NCBI GenBank assembly: GCA_963781675.1
Contig: CAWAGF010000006.1
Span: 124,001 to 188,000, forward strand
Length of the DNA: 64,000 bases
Reading direction: 5' to 3'
DNA from: SCTD01 sp963781675
GTDB lineage: Bacteria; Actinomycetota; Actinomycetes; Mycobacteriales; SCTD01
Shown: piece after piece, positions 34,814-44,147 of the stretch
How the letters are laid out: the number at the start of each line of letters is the position of its first letter
Position numbering within the stretch: position 1 is the stretch's first letter
The notes under the pieces: model-generated
Seen by the model: only the letters and a program-made list of their open reading frames with translations
Told to the model about the DNA's origin: nothing
Databases searched by the model: none
Made by a program: the position numbers and the translations under genes

Positions 34814-35444
34814 ATGCGTCGCCCCCTCGCTCCGCTGCTGCTCGCGCTCGTCCTGGTCTCGGCCTGCGGCGCCGACCCGGGGCCGTCCGCTGCGCCGTCG
34901 CTCGCCCCGACGGCCGGCCCGTCCGCGAGCGCCCGCGCGTCGGCCACTGCCTCCCCGGTGGCGATCGCGGGGCTGGAGCCGGCCCGCGGCGAGCTCAGCC
35001 ACGACCACGAGGACGGCCCGCTGGAGTACGACAGCGTGCCGCCGCTCGGGGGCAAGCACAACCCGCGCTGGCTGGCCTGCGACGTCTACGACGAGCCGGT
35101 GCCGGACGAGGTGGCGGTGCACTCGCTCGAGCACGGCGCGGTGTGGTTCACCCACGACCCGGACCTGCCCGCGGCGCAGGTGGAGCGGCTGGCCGCTCTC
35201 GCGGAGCGCAACCGCGAGTACGTCCTGGTGTCCCCGTCGGCGGGGCTGGACGCACGCCGGTCGTCGCTGCTGCCTGGGGCGTGGCGCTGCCGGTGCAGAG
35301 CGCGGACGACCCGCGGCTCGAGGCCTTCGCTCGAGCAGTACGCCGGCGGCGGGCAGGGCGGCGAGCCCGGCGCGCCGTGCCGGGCGCAACGGCCTGACGC
35401 TGCGCGAGGCCCGCGGGCTGGTCGGCGGCGGGACCAGCGCCTAG
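34814..35444 (+). CDS. DUF3105 lipoprotein (about three frame breaks)
   Basis: About 210 residues. Signal peptide with lipobox LVSAC; a Ser/Ala/Pro spacer; then the DUF3105 core with HDHEDGPLEYDSVPPLGGKHNPRWLACDVYDEPV and the histidine pair in VHSLEHGAVWFTHDPDL. Frames slip near 35262, 35325 and 35385; joined, the end reads VVAAAWGVALPVQSADDPRLEAF, EQYAGGGQGGEPGAPC, LTLREARGLVGGG. The many conserved His and Cys residues suggest metal, perhaps copper, binding outside the membrane, but function is unknown. Convergent with the alpha/beta hydrolase through CTAG 35441-35444. Confidence 0.75.
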
Positions 35445-36353
35445 GCGGGCGGCTGGCGCAGCCGGGAGGTCAGCGTCGACGGGTCCATCTGGACGGCGGG
35501 CGTCTTGCGGATCCAGCGGGCCAGCACGTCCGCGAGCCGGGTCGGCTCGGTGAGGTGCGGGAAGTGGCCGGACTGCTCGAACACCTCGAGCGTCGTGCCG
35601 GGCACGCTCGCCGCGAGCGACTCGCCGTGCGCCACCGGGATGATGGCGTCCTTGCGGCCCCACACGACGAACAGCGGCAGGTCGGCGGCGAGGTAGAGCC
35701 GGTCGCGGGCGTCGACGCGCTGGCCGGCCGGGTCGAGCACGCTGCGGGCCGTGTGCACGAAGGCCTCGCGGGTGCCGCGGTCGCCGAGCGAGCCGAAGCC
35801 GACGAGGCACTCGGACAGCCCGGCCGGCAGCGTCACGCGGGCCTTGCCGAGCAGCTCGCCGACCTTGCCGGCGGCCGAGCGGACGTAGGAGCCGGCGAGC
35901 AGCGGGAGCACCAGCTCGGCGCCGGGCAGGGTGGCCGCGCGCAGGAAGACGCTGACCTCGCGGCCGAGCCCGCCGGAGCAGACCAGCGCGAGGCGCTCGA
36001 CGCGCTCGGGGAACTGGTAGGCGAACTGCATCGCGATGCCGCCGCCGAGGGAGTGGCCGACCAGCGACACGCGGTCGTGGCCGAGCGCGGCCAGCAGGTC
36101 GCGGATGCCGCAGGCGTGCGCGCCGAGCGAGTAGTCGCCGCGGGGCTTGGCGGACCGGCCGTGGCCGAGCAGGTCGGGGGCGATGACGTGGCAGGTCTCG
36201 CCGAGGCGGGCCATCACCTGCTCCCACTGCGCGGCGCGGGAGGCGATGCCGTGCACGAGCACGACGACGGGGCCGCCGGAGTCGGCGCCGGCCTCGGCGT
36301 AGGACACGGCGTTGCCGTGCACGGGCGAGCTCGGACCAGGTGACGTCAGCCAT
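35441..36353 (-). CDS. Alpha/beta fold hydrolase (frameshift near 36325)
   Basis: About 304 residues. MADVTWSEL at ATG 36353 precedes a one-base slip, after which PVHGNAVSYAEAGADSGGPVVVLVHGIASRAAQWEQV begins. Nucleophile elbow VGHSLGGGIA, acid in VVWGRKDAIIP and HFPHLTEP histidine make a full triad. Soluble, no signal peptide. It is transcribed away from the acyl-CoA dehydrogenase gene with the paired TGTTACC operators between them, so a thioesterase or lipase role in fatty-acid use is plausible. Confidence 0.82.
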
Positions 36354-36362
36354 GCCGTCCAG

Positions 36363-36383
36363 GGTGTTACCGACGGTAACACC
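36363..36383. promoter_or_regulatory. Operator 1, TGTTACC-N3-GGTAACA palindrome
   Basis: A perfect inverted repeat with 10-bp arms around one central base, whose core is TGTTACC (36365-36371), 3 bp, GGTAACA (36375-36381). It lies 10 bp before the alpha/beta hydrolase start. The same core with identical spacing recurs 79 bp away. The AT-rich arms stand out in this GC-rich background. Confidence 0.75.
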
Positions 36384-36443
36384 GTCAAGGCGACGGCGCT
36401 GTGAGGCGAGTCGCTCTTGACACGGCGCCGGTCGGGCAACGAC

Positions 36444-36460
36444 TGTTACCCCCGGTAACA
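36444..36460. promoter_or_regulatory. Operator 2, TGTTACC-N3-GGTAACA palindrome
   Basis: TGTTACC (36444-36450), CCC, GGTAACA (36454-36460), 31 bp before the acyl-CoA dehydrogenase start. Same core and spacing as the site at 36363-36383, so one dimeric repressor, probably the TetR protein encoded at 37761, is expected to control both divergent genes. Confidence 0.75.
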
Positions 36461-36491
36461 CCTCGACCGCCAGCGACCCCAGGAGCACCGC

Positions 36492-37753
36492 ATGACCGGC
36501 TTCACCCTCGAGCTCACCGAGGACCAGACCACGCTGCAGAAGTGGCTGCACGAGTTCGCCGAGAACGTCATCCGCCCGGCCGCCTCCGAGTGGGACGAGC
36601 GGGAGGAGACCCCCTGGCCGGTCATCCAGGAGGCCGCCAAGGCCGGCATCTACTCCCTCGACTTCTTCGCCAGCAGCTGGGGCGACGAGACCGGCATCAG
36701 CCTCCCGATCACCATGGAGGAGCTGTTCTGGGGCGACGCCGGCATCGGCCTGTCGATCGTCGGCACGACGCTCGGCGTCGCCGGCATCCTGTCCAACGGC
36801 ACGCTCGACCAGATCGGCGAGTGGGTCCCGCAGTGCTTCGGCGACGAGGACGACGTCAAGCTCGCCGCCCTCGCGGTCTCCGAGCCCAACGCCGGCTCCG
36901 ACGTCTAGCAGCATGAAGACCACCGCCGTCTACGACGAGGCCAAGGACGAGTGGGTCCTCAACGGCGTCAAGACCTGGATCACCAACGGCGGCATCGCCG
37001 ACGTCCACGTCGTCGTCGCGCGCGGTCGACCCCGACCTCAAGGCCCGCGGCCAGGCGTCCTTCGTCGTCGGCCCGGAGTTCAAGGGCAAGGGCCTGTCGC
37101 AGGGCCAGAAGTTCAAGAAGCACGGCATCCGCGCCAGCCACACCAGCGAGGTCATCCTGGACGACCTGCGCCTGCCCGGCAGCGCGCTGCTGGGCGGCAA
37201 GGACAAGCTCGACGAGCGCCTCGCCCGCGCCCGCGAGCGCGCGGCGGCCCTCGCCCGCGGCGAGAAGCTCGACCGCACGCGCGTCAAGGGCGGCCAGGCC
37301 GCCATGGCGACGTTCGAGGCGTCCCGCCCGGCCGTCGGCGCGCAGGCCGTCGGCATCGCCCGCGCCGCCTACGAGTACGCGCTGGAGTACGCCAAGACGC
37401 GCGAGCAGTTCGGCCGCCCGATCGTCGAGAACCAGGGCATCGCGTTCATGCTCGCCGACATGAAGACCAAGCTCGACGCGAGCCGGCTGCTCGTCTGGCG
37501 CGCGGCGTGGATGGGCAAGAACAACATCCCGTTCACCGCGGGCGAGGGCTCGATGAGCAAGCTGTTCGCCGGCGAGACCGCGGTCGAGGTGACCGAGAAG
37601 GCCATCCAGATCCTGGGCGGCAACGGCTACACCCGCGAGTACCCGGTGGAGCGCTGGCACCGCGACGCGAAGATCTACACGATCTTCGAGGGCACCAGCG
37701 AGATCCAGCGCCTGATCATCAGCCGCGCCATCTCCGGCCACCAGATCCCGTAG
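36492..37753 (+). CDS. Acyl-CoA dehydrogenase (frame breaks at 36907 and ~37020)
   Basis: About 420 residues. N-terminal domain FTLELTEDQTTLQKWLHEFAENVIRP; FAD/substrate motif LAALAVSEPNAGSDV runs straight into an apparent TAG caused by one extra T, then continues SSMKTTAVYDEAKDEWVLNGVKTWITNG. A second slip follows VVVA before VDPDLKARGQASFVVGP. The C-terminal domain (YAKTREQFGRPIVENQGIAFMLAD, ILGGNGYTREYPVERWHRDAKIYTIFEGTSEIQRL) is complete with the catalytic-Glu region. AGGAGCACCGC precedes ATG 36492. Regulated, by inference, through the two upstream palindromes; a TetR gene follows after 7 bp. Confidence 0.88.
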
Positions 37754-37760
37754 GCACCCG

Positions 37761-38351
37761 ATGACCTCTGCCGACGCCGCTCCGGTCCCGCTGCGGGACC
37801 GGGCGGCGCGGCGTGAGGCGCTGCTCGACGCCGCCGACCGGATCGTGCGCAGGGACGGCCCGGCCGCCTCGATGGCGACCATCGCGGCCGAGGCCGGCAT
37901 CACCAAGCCGATCCTCTACCGCCACTTCGGCGACAAGGGCGGGCTGTACGCCGCGCTCGCCGACCGCTACACCGGCCGGCTGCTCGGCGAGCTGCAGGCC
38001 GCCCTCGAGGCGGGCCGCACCGCCGGGACCGGGTCGTGCGGACCGTCGACGCCTACCTGTCGCGCGATCGAGGACGAGCCGCAGGTCTACCGCTTCCTCG
38101 TGCACTCCGACGAGGGCCGCGCCGCGCAGTCGCAGGTCCGCACCTTCACCCGCCGGCTGTCGGCGCTGCTGGCCGCCGGCATCGCCGCCGAGCTCGGCGG
38201 CGCCGCCGGTGCGGGCGCGGCGTGGGCGCACGGCATCGTCGGCATGGTGCAGTCCGCCGGCGACTGGTGGCTCGAGACCGGCACGTGCACCCGCGCCGAG
38301 CTGGTCGCCGAGCTGGCCGGGCTGCTGTTCGGCGCCTACGCCGAGGCCTGA
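37761..38351 (+). CDS. TetR/AcrR family regulator, likely of the adjacent acyl-CoA dehydrogenase
   Basis: 196 residues. HTH region RREALLDAADRIVRRDGPAASMATIAAEAGITKPILYRHFGDKGGLYAAL is canonical. Between ~38028 and ~38072 two compensating indels leave about 14 misread residues; the +1 frame there reads DRVVRTVDAYLSR, which fits a TetR helix. The C-terminal ligand domain resembles fatty-acid-responsive FadR-type regulators. Co-transcribed with the dehydrogenase (7-bp gap), so it likely binds the TGTTACC palindromes and senses acyl-CoA. Confidence 0.87.
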   Translation: MTSADAAPVPLRDRAARREALLDAADRIVRRDGPAASMATIAAEAGITKPILYRHFGDKGGLYAALADRYTGRLLGELQAALEAGRTAGTGSCGPSTPTCRAIEDEPQVYRFLVHSDEGRAAQSQVRTFTRRLSALLAAGIAAELGGAAGAGAAWAHGIVGMVQSAGDWWLETGTCTRAELVAELAGLLFGAYAEA

Positions 38352-38403
38352 GCCCGTGGAAGACTGGCCCCCGCACGGGAGCAGCACGTCGAGGGGGTGG
38401 CAC

Positions 38404-39216
38404 GTGGCGCGGTGGACCGGCTGGTCCCGCCGTGCCGTCGTCCTCGGCACCCTCGCGCTGCTCGTGCTGGGCGTCGGCGCCGTCGCGCCGCTGGCCGGCG
38501 CGCTGGACCCCGTGACGGAGGGCAGCGACAGCCGGGTCGTGCTCGGCAGCGGCCGGGCGTACGTCCTGCACGTGCCGGTCCTGCTGCGCCGTGCCCCGCG
38601 GCTGGCCGAGGGCCGCCCGGCGATGGTGTCCGTGCACGGTCTGCTGTCCGACCCCGCGGACGAGGCGAAGAGCACCGGCTTCGACGCGCTCGGCGACCGC
38701 GACGGCGTGCTGGTCGCCTACCCCGGGGCGTGCGGCGCTCCTTCAACGCCGGCCTGTGCTGCGGCGAGGCGTGGCGCCAGGGGGTCGACGACGTCGCGTT
38801 CCTCACCGAGGTCGTCGACGACCTGCGGGCGCGCGGGGCCGGCCGCGTCGCGGTCGTCGGCTTCAGCAACGGCGGGATGATGGCCTACCGCTTCGCCTGC
38901 GCGCGGCCCGACCTGGTGGACAGCGTCGGGGTCATGAGCGGGACGCTCGAGGTCCCGCGCTGCCAGGGGCGCATCCGGGCGCTGCACCTGCACGGCGAGA
39001 AGGACACGGCCGTGCCGTACGCCGGTGAGGAGTACTCCGAGCGGCTGCAGGCCTTCCTGCGCGCGGTGCCGACCATCGGGGCGCGGCACCGGGCAGCAAC
39101 ATCACCATGCGGGTCCTCAAGGGCTACAGCCACCGCTGGACCGTGCCCGGCGACGAGCTCGACGCCAGCGCGGAGTTCTGGCGGTTCGCCCGGATGACCG
39201 CCGCGCGAGCCGCTAG
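38404..39216 (+). CDS. Secreted PHB-depolymerase-type alpha/beta hydrolase (frame breaks)
   Basis: About 270 residues from GTG 38404, with GAGGGGG at 38391-38397. One N-terminal signal/anchor helix (VVLGTLALLVLGVGAVAPLAGA). Core motifs: VSVHGLLSDPADEAKSTGFDALGDRDGVLVAYP, then after a slip near 38742 SFNAGLCCGEAW, VAVVGFSNGGMMAYRFACARPDLV with the nucleophile Ser, and LHLHGEKDTAVPYAG with the acid. A second slip near 39088 leads to LKGYSHRWTVPGDELDASAEFW with the His. This is the esterase/feruloyl/PHB depolymerase LpqC-like family. The 3' end is uncertain; TAG 39214-39216 fits the CTAG shared with the convergent gene. Confidence 0.75.
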
Positions 39217-40180
39217 AGCGATCGCCGCGAGGGCGGCGCGCAGCTCGCGCTCCCAGAAGTCGAAGCAGCCCTCCTGCTCCGGGCCGATCTGGCTGAGGTA
39301 GACCTCGTCGAACCCCGCCTCGACGTACGGCCGGACCGCCTCGACGAAGTCCTCGACGCGGCTGCCGACCGCTCCCACGGCCGCCACGGCCATGTCCTCG
39401 GTGACGAGCGAGCTGACCTGCTCGAAGTGCACGCGGGCTCGGCAGCACCTGCATCGCCTCGCCGGGCACGCGCCTGCTCCGCCCACAGCTCGTGCACCGT
39501 CCGGCGCGCCTGCGCCTCGTCGGGCGCCCAGCAGACCTTGACGCCGCCCTGCGTGACGCCCTTGCCGCCGCTGTCGCGGTAGAGCTGGACCAGTCGGCGG
39601 ACGGGTCGACGTTGACGTAGCCGTCGCCGATCCGGGCCGCCAGCTCGGTGGCCTTCGGCCCGAAGCCGGACACCAGCACCTTCGGCGGCGCCTCCGGCAG
39701 CGTGTAGAGCCGCGCGGTGTCGACCGTGTAGTGGCGGCCGCGGTGCCGGACCAGCTCGCCGCTCCAGAGCGCGCGCATGACCTCGACCGCCTCCTCGAGC
39801 ATCTCCAGGCGGACGTCCAGCGTCGGCCAGGCGTCGCCGAGGATGTGCTCGTTGAGGGCCTCGCCGGTGCCGACGCCGAGGGAGAAGCGGCCCTCGAACA
39901 TCACCGCCGTGGTGGCCGCGGCCTGCGCGAGCACGGCCGGGTGGAGGCGCACGATCGGCGCCGTCACGGCCGTCGTGCACCGGACGGTGGAGGTCCTGGC
40001 GGCGATCGCGCCGAGGACGCTCCACACGAAGGGCGCCTGCCCCTGGGCGCTGGTCCACGGGTGGTAGTGGTCGGAGACCCACAGCGCCTCGAAGCCGGCC
40101 TGCTCGGCCCGGACGGCCTGGGCGACGAGGTCGAGGGGGCCGTGCTCCTCGGCGGACAGGAACGCTCCGTAGACGGTCAT
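39213..40180 (-). CDS. LLM-class F420-dependent oxidoreductase, G6PDH-like family (frame breaks)
   Basis: About 322 residues from ATG 40180. N-terminal barrel YGAFLSAEEHGPLDLVAQAVRAEQAGFEALWVSDHYHPW, TTAVTAPIVRLHPAVLAQAAATTAVMFEGRFSLGVGTGEALNEHILG is typical of the F420-dependent glucose-6-phosphate dehydrogenase-like family (TIGR03557). Slips near 39590, 39468, 39436 and probably ~39235 divide the second half, where VQLYRDSGGKGV, VKVCWAPDEAQARRTVHELW and DEVYLSQIGPEQEGCFDFWEREL are recovered. Cytoplasmic hydride transfer with F420; substrate unknown. Confidence 0.83.
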
Positions 40181-40330
40181 CCGGCGGCACTACCCGGTGT
40201 CGTGGACGTCACGCGGGGCACCCCGGATCCGTCCCGCCGGGCCCGCTACCCTCTGGCGCTCGGCGCGGGCACAGAACCGCCCCTCCGTGCGTTGTCCACG
40301 CGCCGGAACACGACGAAGGAGCCCCTGAGC

Positions 40331-40627
40331 ATGGCCACCGACTACGACCAGCCGCGACGGTCCGACGCGGACGAGCCCGAGGACAGCCTCGAGGAGCTCA
40401 AGGCGCGCCGTGCCGAGGCGCAGTCCAGCAGCGTCGACGTCGACGAGGCCGACCTCAACGAGGCGATCGAGCTGCCCGGCGCCGACCTGTCCGGCGAGGA
40501 GCTGACCGTCCGCGTCCTGCCGAAGCAGAGCGACGAGTTCACCTGCAGCAGCTGCTTCCTCGTGCACCACCGCAGCCAGCTCGACTCCGACGAGGGCGGC
40601 CGGCTGATCTGCAAGGAGTGCGCGTAG
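40331..40627 (+). CDS. DUF4193 domain-containing protein
   Basis: 98 residues. Acidic N-terminal half with EDSLEELKARRAEAQSS, then VRVLPKQSDEFTCSSCFLVHHRSQL and a terminal ICKECA: two CxxC knuckles forming a probable zinc ribbon. This small protein is conserved across Actinobacteria and usually accompanies the DUF3093-dut-DUF3710 cluster, which is found about 6 kb downstream here. GAAGGAG precedes ATG 40331; TACCCT at 40247-40252 is a candidate -10. Function unknown. Confidence 0.9.
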   Translation: MATDYDQPRRSDADEPEDSLEELKARRAEAQSSSVDVDEADLNEAIELPGADLSGEELTVRVLPKQSDEFTCSSCFLVHHRSQLDSDEGGRLICKECA

Positions 40628-40645
40628 CCGCGAGGGAGTGCTGCG

Positions 40646-41379
40646 GTGAGCGGTGAGCTGGTGCCCGCGCGAGGAGCTCGGCGAGCTCGTCGGGCGGCTG
40701 TCCGACCGCGACCTCGACGCGCGCGAGCGCGGCCGGCTGCTGGCCCGGCTGACCGGGCTGCTCGCCGGCGGGCTTCCGCGCCGCGGGGGCCCGCGCCGCC
40801 GTCACCGGCCGGTGGCTGGCCGACCTGGTGGACGAGATCGCCCCGCACGTCCCGGTGCGGGACCTGGTGACGCTGCGCCGCCACCACGGCGGGCTGACCG
40901 GCGACGAGCTGGCCGGCTCGCTCGTGCGCACGGCGATGCTCGCCACCGCGGGGATCGGCGCTGCGGGTGGTGCGCTTGCGGCCGTGCAGCACGCCGCGCC
41001 GCCGACGCTGCTGGCAGCGCCGCTCCAGCTGACGGCGGAGACGCTGGCGGTCGTCGCGATCGAGCTCAAGCTGGTGGCCGAGCTGCACGTCGTCTACGGC
41101 CGGGCGCCGGGCGGCCCGCGGCCGCAGGTGGCTGCCGCCTACGTCGCCGCCTGGGCGGCCAAGCGCGGCGTCGACCACCCGTCCGGGATCCCGGCGCTGG
41201 GGGTCGTGCTGGGCGCCGCCGCCCGGCAGCAGCTGCGCCGGCGCCTGGCCCGCCGGCTGGGGCGCAACCTCACGACGATGGCGCCGTTCCTCACCGGCGC
41301 GGTCGCCGGCGCCGAGCTCAACCGGCGCGAGACGCGCTCGCTGGGCGACGCGCTGGTGGAGGAGCTGAAGGCCCGCTAA
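40646..41379 (+). CDS. Conserved hypothetical protein with hydrophobic core (frame breaks near 40662 and 40775)
   Basis: About 244 codons. An N-terminal helical part (REELGELVGRLSDRDLDARERGRLLARLTGLLAG) is separated by a slip in a G-rich run from a long region in one frame starting TGRWLADLVDEIAPHVPVRDLVTLRRHHGGL. Hydrophobic stretches include TAMLATAGIGAAGGALAAV and LLAAPLQLTAETLAVVAIELKLVAELHVVYG, then a basic helix QQLRRRLARRLGRNL. No family assigned. AGGGAG at 40633-40638 supports GTG 40646. Stop overlaps the convergent RecQ-like gene (CTAA 41376-41379). Confidence 0.65.
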
Positions 41380-42873
41380 GCGCAGCCGGCGCACCGGCCG
41401 CACGGCACCGCCACCGGCTCGCCGAACGGCTCGAGCAGCGCCGCCCGCAGGCAGCCGTCGACGTGCGCGAGCGGGTGGTCGTCGGCGGCCACCAGCACCG
41501 ACCGCTCCGGGCCGAGCCCGGCCAGCCGGTCACGCCACTGCTCGGAGGTGCTGCCGGCGGCGTCGACGAGCAGCGGCAGCCGGCCGCGCCCGAGCGGCGG
41601 CGCCTCGCCCGCTGGCACGACGAGCGCGTCCAGCCTGCGGCTGCGCCAGGCGGCCACGGCGGCCGCGGCCCGGGTGGCCCGCAGCGGCGGGGGAGCCCAG
41701 ACGGCTGCGCGGAGGCCGGCGCCCGTCAGCGCGGTGGCGGTCCGGTCCGCGTGCACCCGGTCGGCGGTGACGACGAGCGCGGGCCGCTCGGCGCGCACGA
41801 GGTCGGTGACCAGGCGGCGGCGCACCAGCGGGGTGGCGCCGACAGCGACGTCCAGCGCGGTGCCGGCCGGGTCCCACCCGCCGCCCGCCCACAACGGGTC
41901 GCGCAGCCCGAAGCGCTCCACGAGCGCGGCGCGCTCGTCGGCGTCGGCCCGCGGGACGACGAGCAGGAGCGCAGCGCCGGCCCGGTCCGGCACCGCCGTC
42001 GACCTCCTGCGCGCGGTCGACGACGACCAGCCGCCGCCCCTCGAACGGCCGTGCGGTGGCCGGCGTCGCGAAGACGAACTCCGGCGGCAGCACCTCCGCG
42101 CGCATGGCGGCCAGGTCGTGCTCGGCCGGCGGCCGGGCGATGGCCGGCGGGCGGTCCGCGACGACCTCGACGACCCGCGGCTCCGGCAGCGCGACCTCCG
42201 GTGCGGGCGGCGCCTGCGGCCCCCACGGAGGGCTGACCCACAGCGTCCGGCCGGGCGCGCTCAGCCCGGCGAGCAGCGCGCCGGTGGAGCCGCCCGTGCC
42301 GGGTCGCATCACCAGCAGGACGTCACGTCCCTGCGCCGCGGCCGCGGCGGCCTCCGCCTGGCCGGGCCGCGGCTCGTCGAAGCCGAGCAGGCGCACCGCC
42401 TCGTCCACCGGCAGGCCCTGGTCCCCGCCGCGGACCGGCCAGCGCGGGAACACGTCCGGCGGCCAGAGGTAGGGCAGGTCGTCCGGCTCGTCGCCGAACA
42501 GCGGCCGGTAGTGGGCCGGGTCCTTCCTGAGCAGGGAGGACCGGTGCGACAGGTGCAGCGCCTCGAGGCCCCACCACGGCGGCAGCGGCGCTCCCACGGG
42601 GGCGACGCCGCCGGACCAGCCGAGCAGCTGCTCGGCCACCGAGTCGGCGTAGCCGCGGCGGGTCCACTCGCGGCAGTTCTCCAGGCCGTACTCGACCAGC
42701 GCCGGGACGAAGCCGCGCCACATCCGCACCGCGGGGTGGTTCTTCCAGGCGTACTCCGGCCAGGTCAGCGCGCGCAGGATCTGGAAGGTCTCCACGCGCT
42801 GCTTGCCGAGCCGCCGGTCGTCCAGGACGACGCAGCTGGTGCGCAGGTCGGGGTACGGGACGAACGTCTGCAC
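41376..42873 (-). CDS. MSMEG_6728-family domain fused to a degenerate RecQ-like helicase (frameshift near 41998)
   Basis: About 499 residues from GTG 42873. Residues 1-145 are an MSMEG_6728-type domain (MQTFVPYPDLRTSCVVLDDRRLGKQRVETFQILRALTWPEYAWKNHPAVRMW). From RPGQAEAAAAAAQGRDVLLVM (169-189) the protein follows RecQ helicases, but motif I is RPGTGGST without the Walker Lys (190-197) and motif II is DRAQ instead of DEAH (286-289). After a one-base slip the second RecA-like half (LRDPLWAGGGWDP, ALVVTADRVHADR) and a terminal PCGRCAGCA echo the RecQ zinc-binding CGxC-xxC. An ATP-independent DNA-binding role is the reasonable guess. Confidence 0.72.
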
Positions 42874-42888
42874 CCAGGAGCCGTGCCC

Positions 42889-44113
42889 TCAGAGCTGCTC
42901 GAGGAACCCGCGGAGCATCGCGTTGGTCTCGTCCGGGTGCTCGAACTGCGGCACGTGCCCGCAGTCCTCCATGACGATCTGCCCGGCGCCGGGCAGCGAG
43001 TCGTGGACGTGCCGGGCGAAGGAGCTCGGCACGAGCCGGTCGCGGTCCCCCCAGATGAACAGCGCGGGCGGCAGCAGCCCCGGAAGCCGGTGCCAGAAGC
43101 CGTTCTTGCCGTACGCGTCCTCGAGGTAGATCTGCCGCGCGGCGCTGAAGAACGCGACCCGGTGCGCGCGGTCCCTGAGCACGCGGACGGCCTCGTCGGC
43201 GGCCGAGTCGTACCAGGGGCGGGGCAGCCGGTCGGGGTCGCTGAACATCGCGCGGATGCCCTCCACGACCATCCGGTGGCTCTGCGGGATCGGGAGTCGC
43301 GCCAGCTCGGGGGAGACCCAGCGCACGAGGGGGACCCACTGGCGCAGCCGGCGGAAGGCCGGGGACGGCGTCAGCAGCACCAGCGCGCGCACCGACCGCG
43401 GGTGGGCCAGCCCGCACTCGAGGGCCACCCGGCCGCCGAGGCTGTTGCCGACCAGGACCGCGCCGCGGCTGCCGGTCGTCTTCTGGAACGCCTCGACCCA
43501 GGCGGCGAACCACGGCGCGTTGTACGGCGCGCTCGGCGCGGCGCTCGCGCCGAAGCCGGGCAGGTCGGGCGCGAGCACCCGGTGGTCGACGGCCAGGTCG
43601 GCGAGCACCGGCAGCATGCTGGCGTTCGTGGCGCCGAGACCGTGCAGCAGCAGGACGGGCGGGGCGTCCGGCGGCCCGGCCTCGAGGTAGGCTGGTGCGC
43701 ACGCCCATGGCCGTGGTCTCGAGCGCCCGCGCGAAGTGCGCTGGACGCTCCTCGGGGTGGGCGAACAGGCCGTCGAGCTGCAGGCTGAGCGCCAGGTCGC
43801 CGCGCACGGTGAGGCCGCCGTCGAGGAAGGCGGTCACCCCGGAGGCGTCGCCGCGCACGACCCGCGCCAGCGTCTCGGCGGTGCTGTGCACCACGAGCGT
43901 CGGGTCGGGGGAGGAGCCGCGCCGGACCCGCCCGCGGCCGTTCGCCAGCTCGACGGTCCACACGCCGCCGTCGGTGGCGTCGAACACGATCGTGGCGGTG
44001 CGGCCGGCCAGCACCGTGCCCTGGTAGCCGGGGCGCAGCCGGGTGCTGAGCAGCGCGTCGAGGTCGGCGCCCAGCGCCGGTGCCGCGGAAGTCACGATCT
44101 TGACGCTACCCAC
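42889..44113 (-). CDS. SCP2-like sterol-carrier domain fused to alpha/beta hydrolase (frameshift near 43697)
   Basis: About 408 residues. Residues ~10-125 are SCP2-like (YQGTVLAGRTATIVFDATDGGVWTVELANGRGRV, DPTLVVHSTAETLARVVRGD, GLTVRGDLALSLQLDGLF). MGVRTS then slips one base into YLEAGPPDAPPVLLLHGLGATNASMLPVL, the start of a hydrolase with nucleophile elbow VGNSLGGRVAL, acid in FIWGDRDRLVP and HVPQFEHPDE. Both domains share the frame apart from the slip and there is no stop between them, so this is a lipid-binding hydrolase. GTG 44113 is tentative; GTG 44095 is possible. Confidence 0.75.
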
Positions 44114-44147
44114 GGCCCTGCGGCTGACGCACGGGGCGCGCCGACGC

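Noticed and set aside
36492..36908. A complete short 138-residue acyl-CoA dehydrogenase N-terminal protein ending at TAG 36906
   Set aside because: Removing one T restores the frame into SSMKTTAVYDE and the remaining dehydrogenase domains, so the stop is an indel artefact.
41376..42873. Annotation as an active ATP-dependent DNA helicase RecQ
   Set aside because: Walker lysine and DEAH acids are missing, so ATPase activity is not supported.
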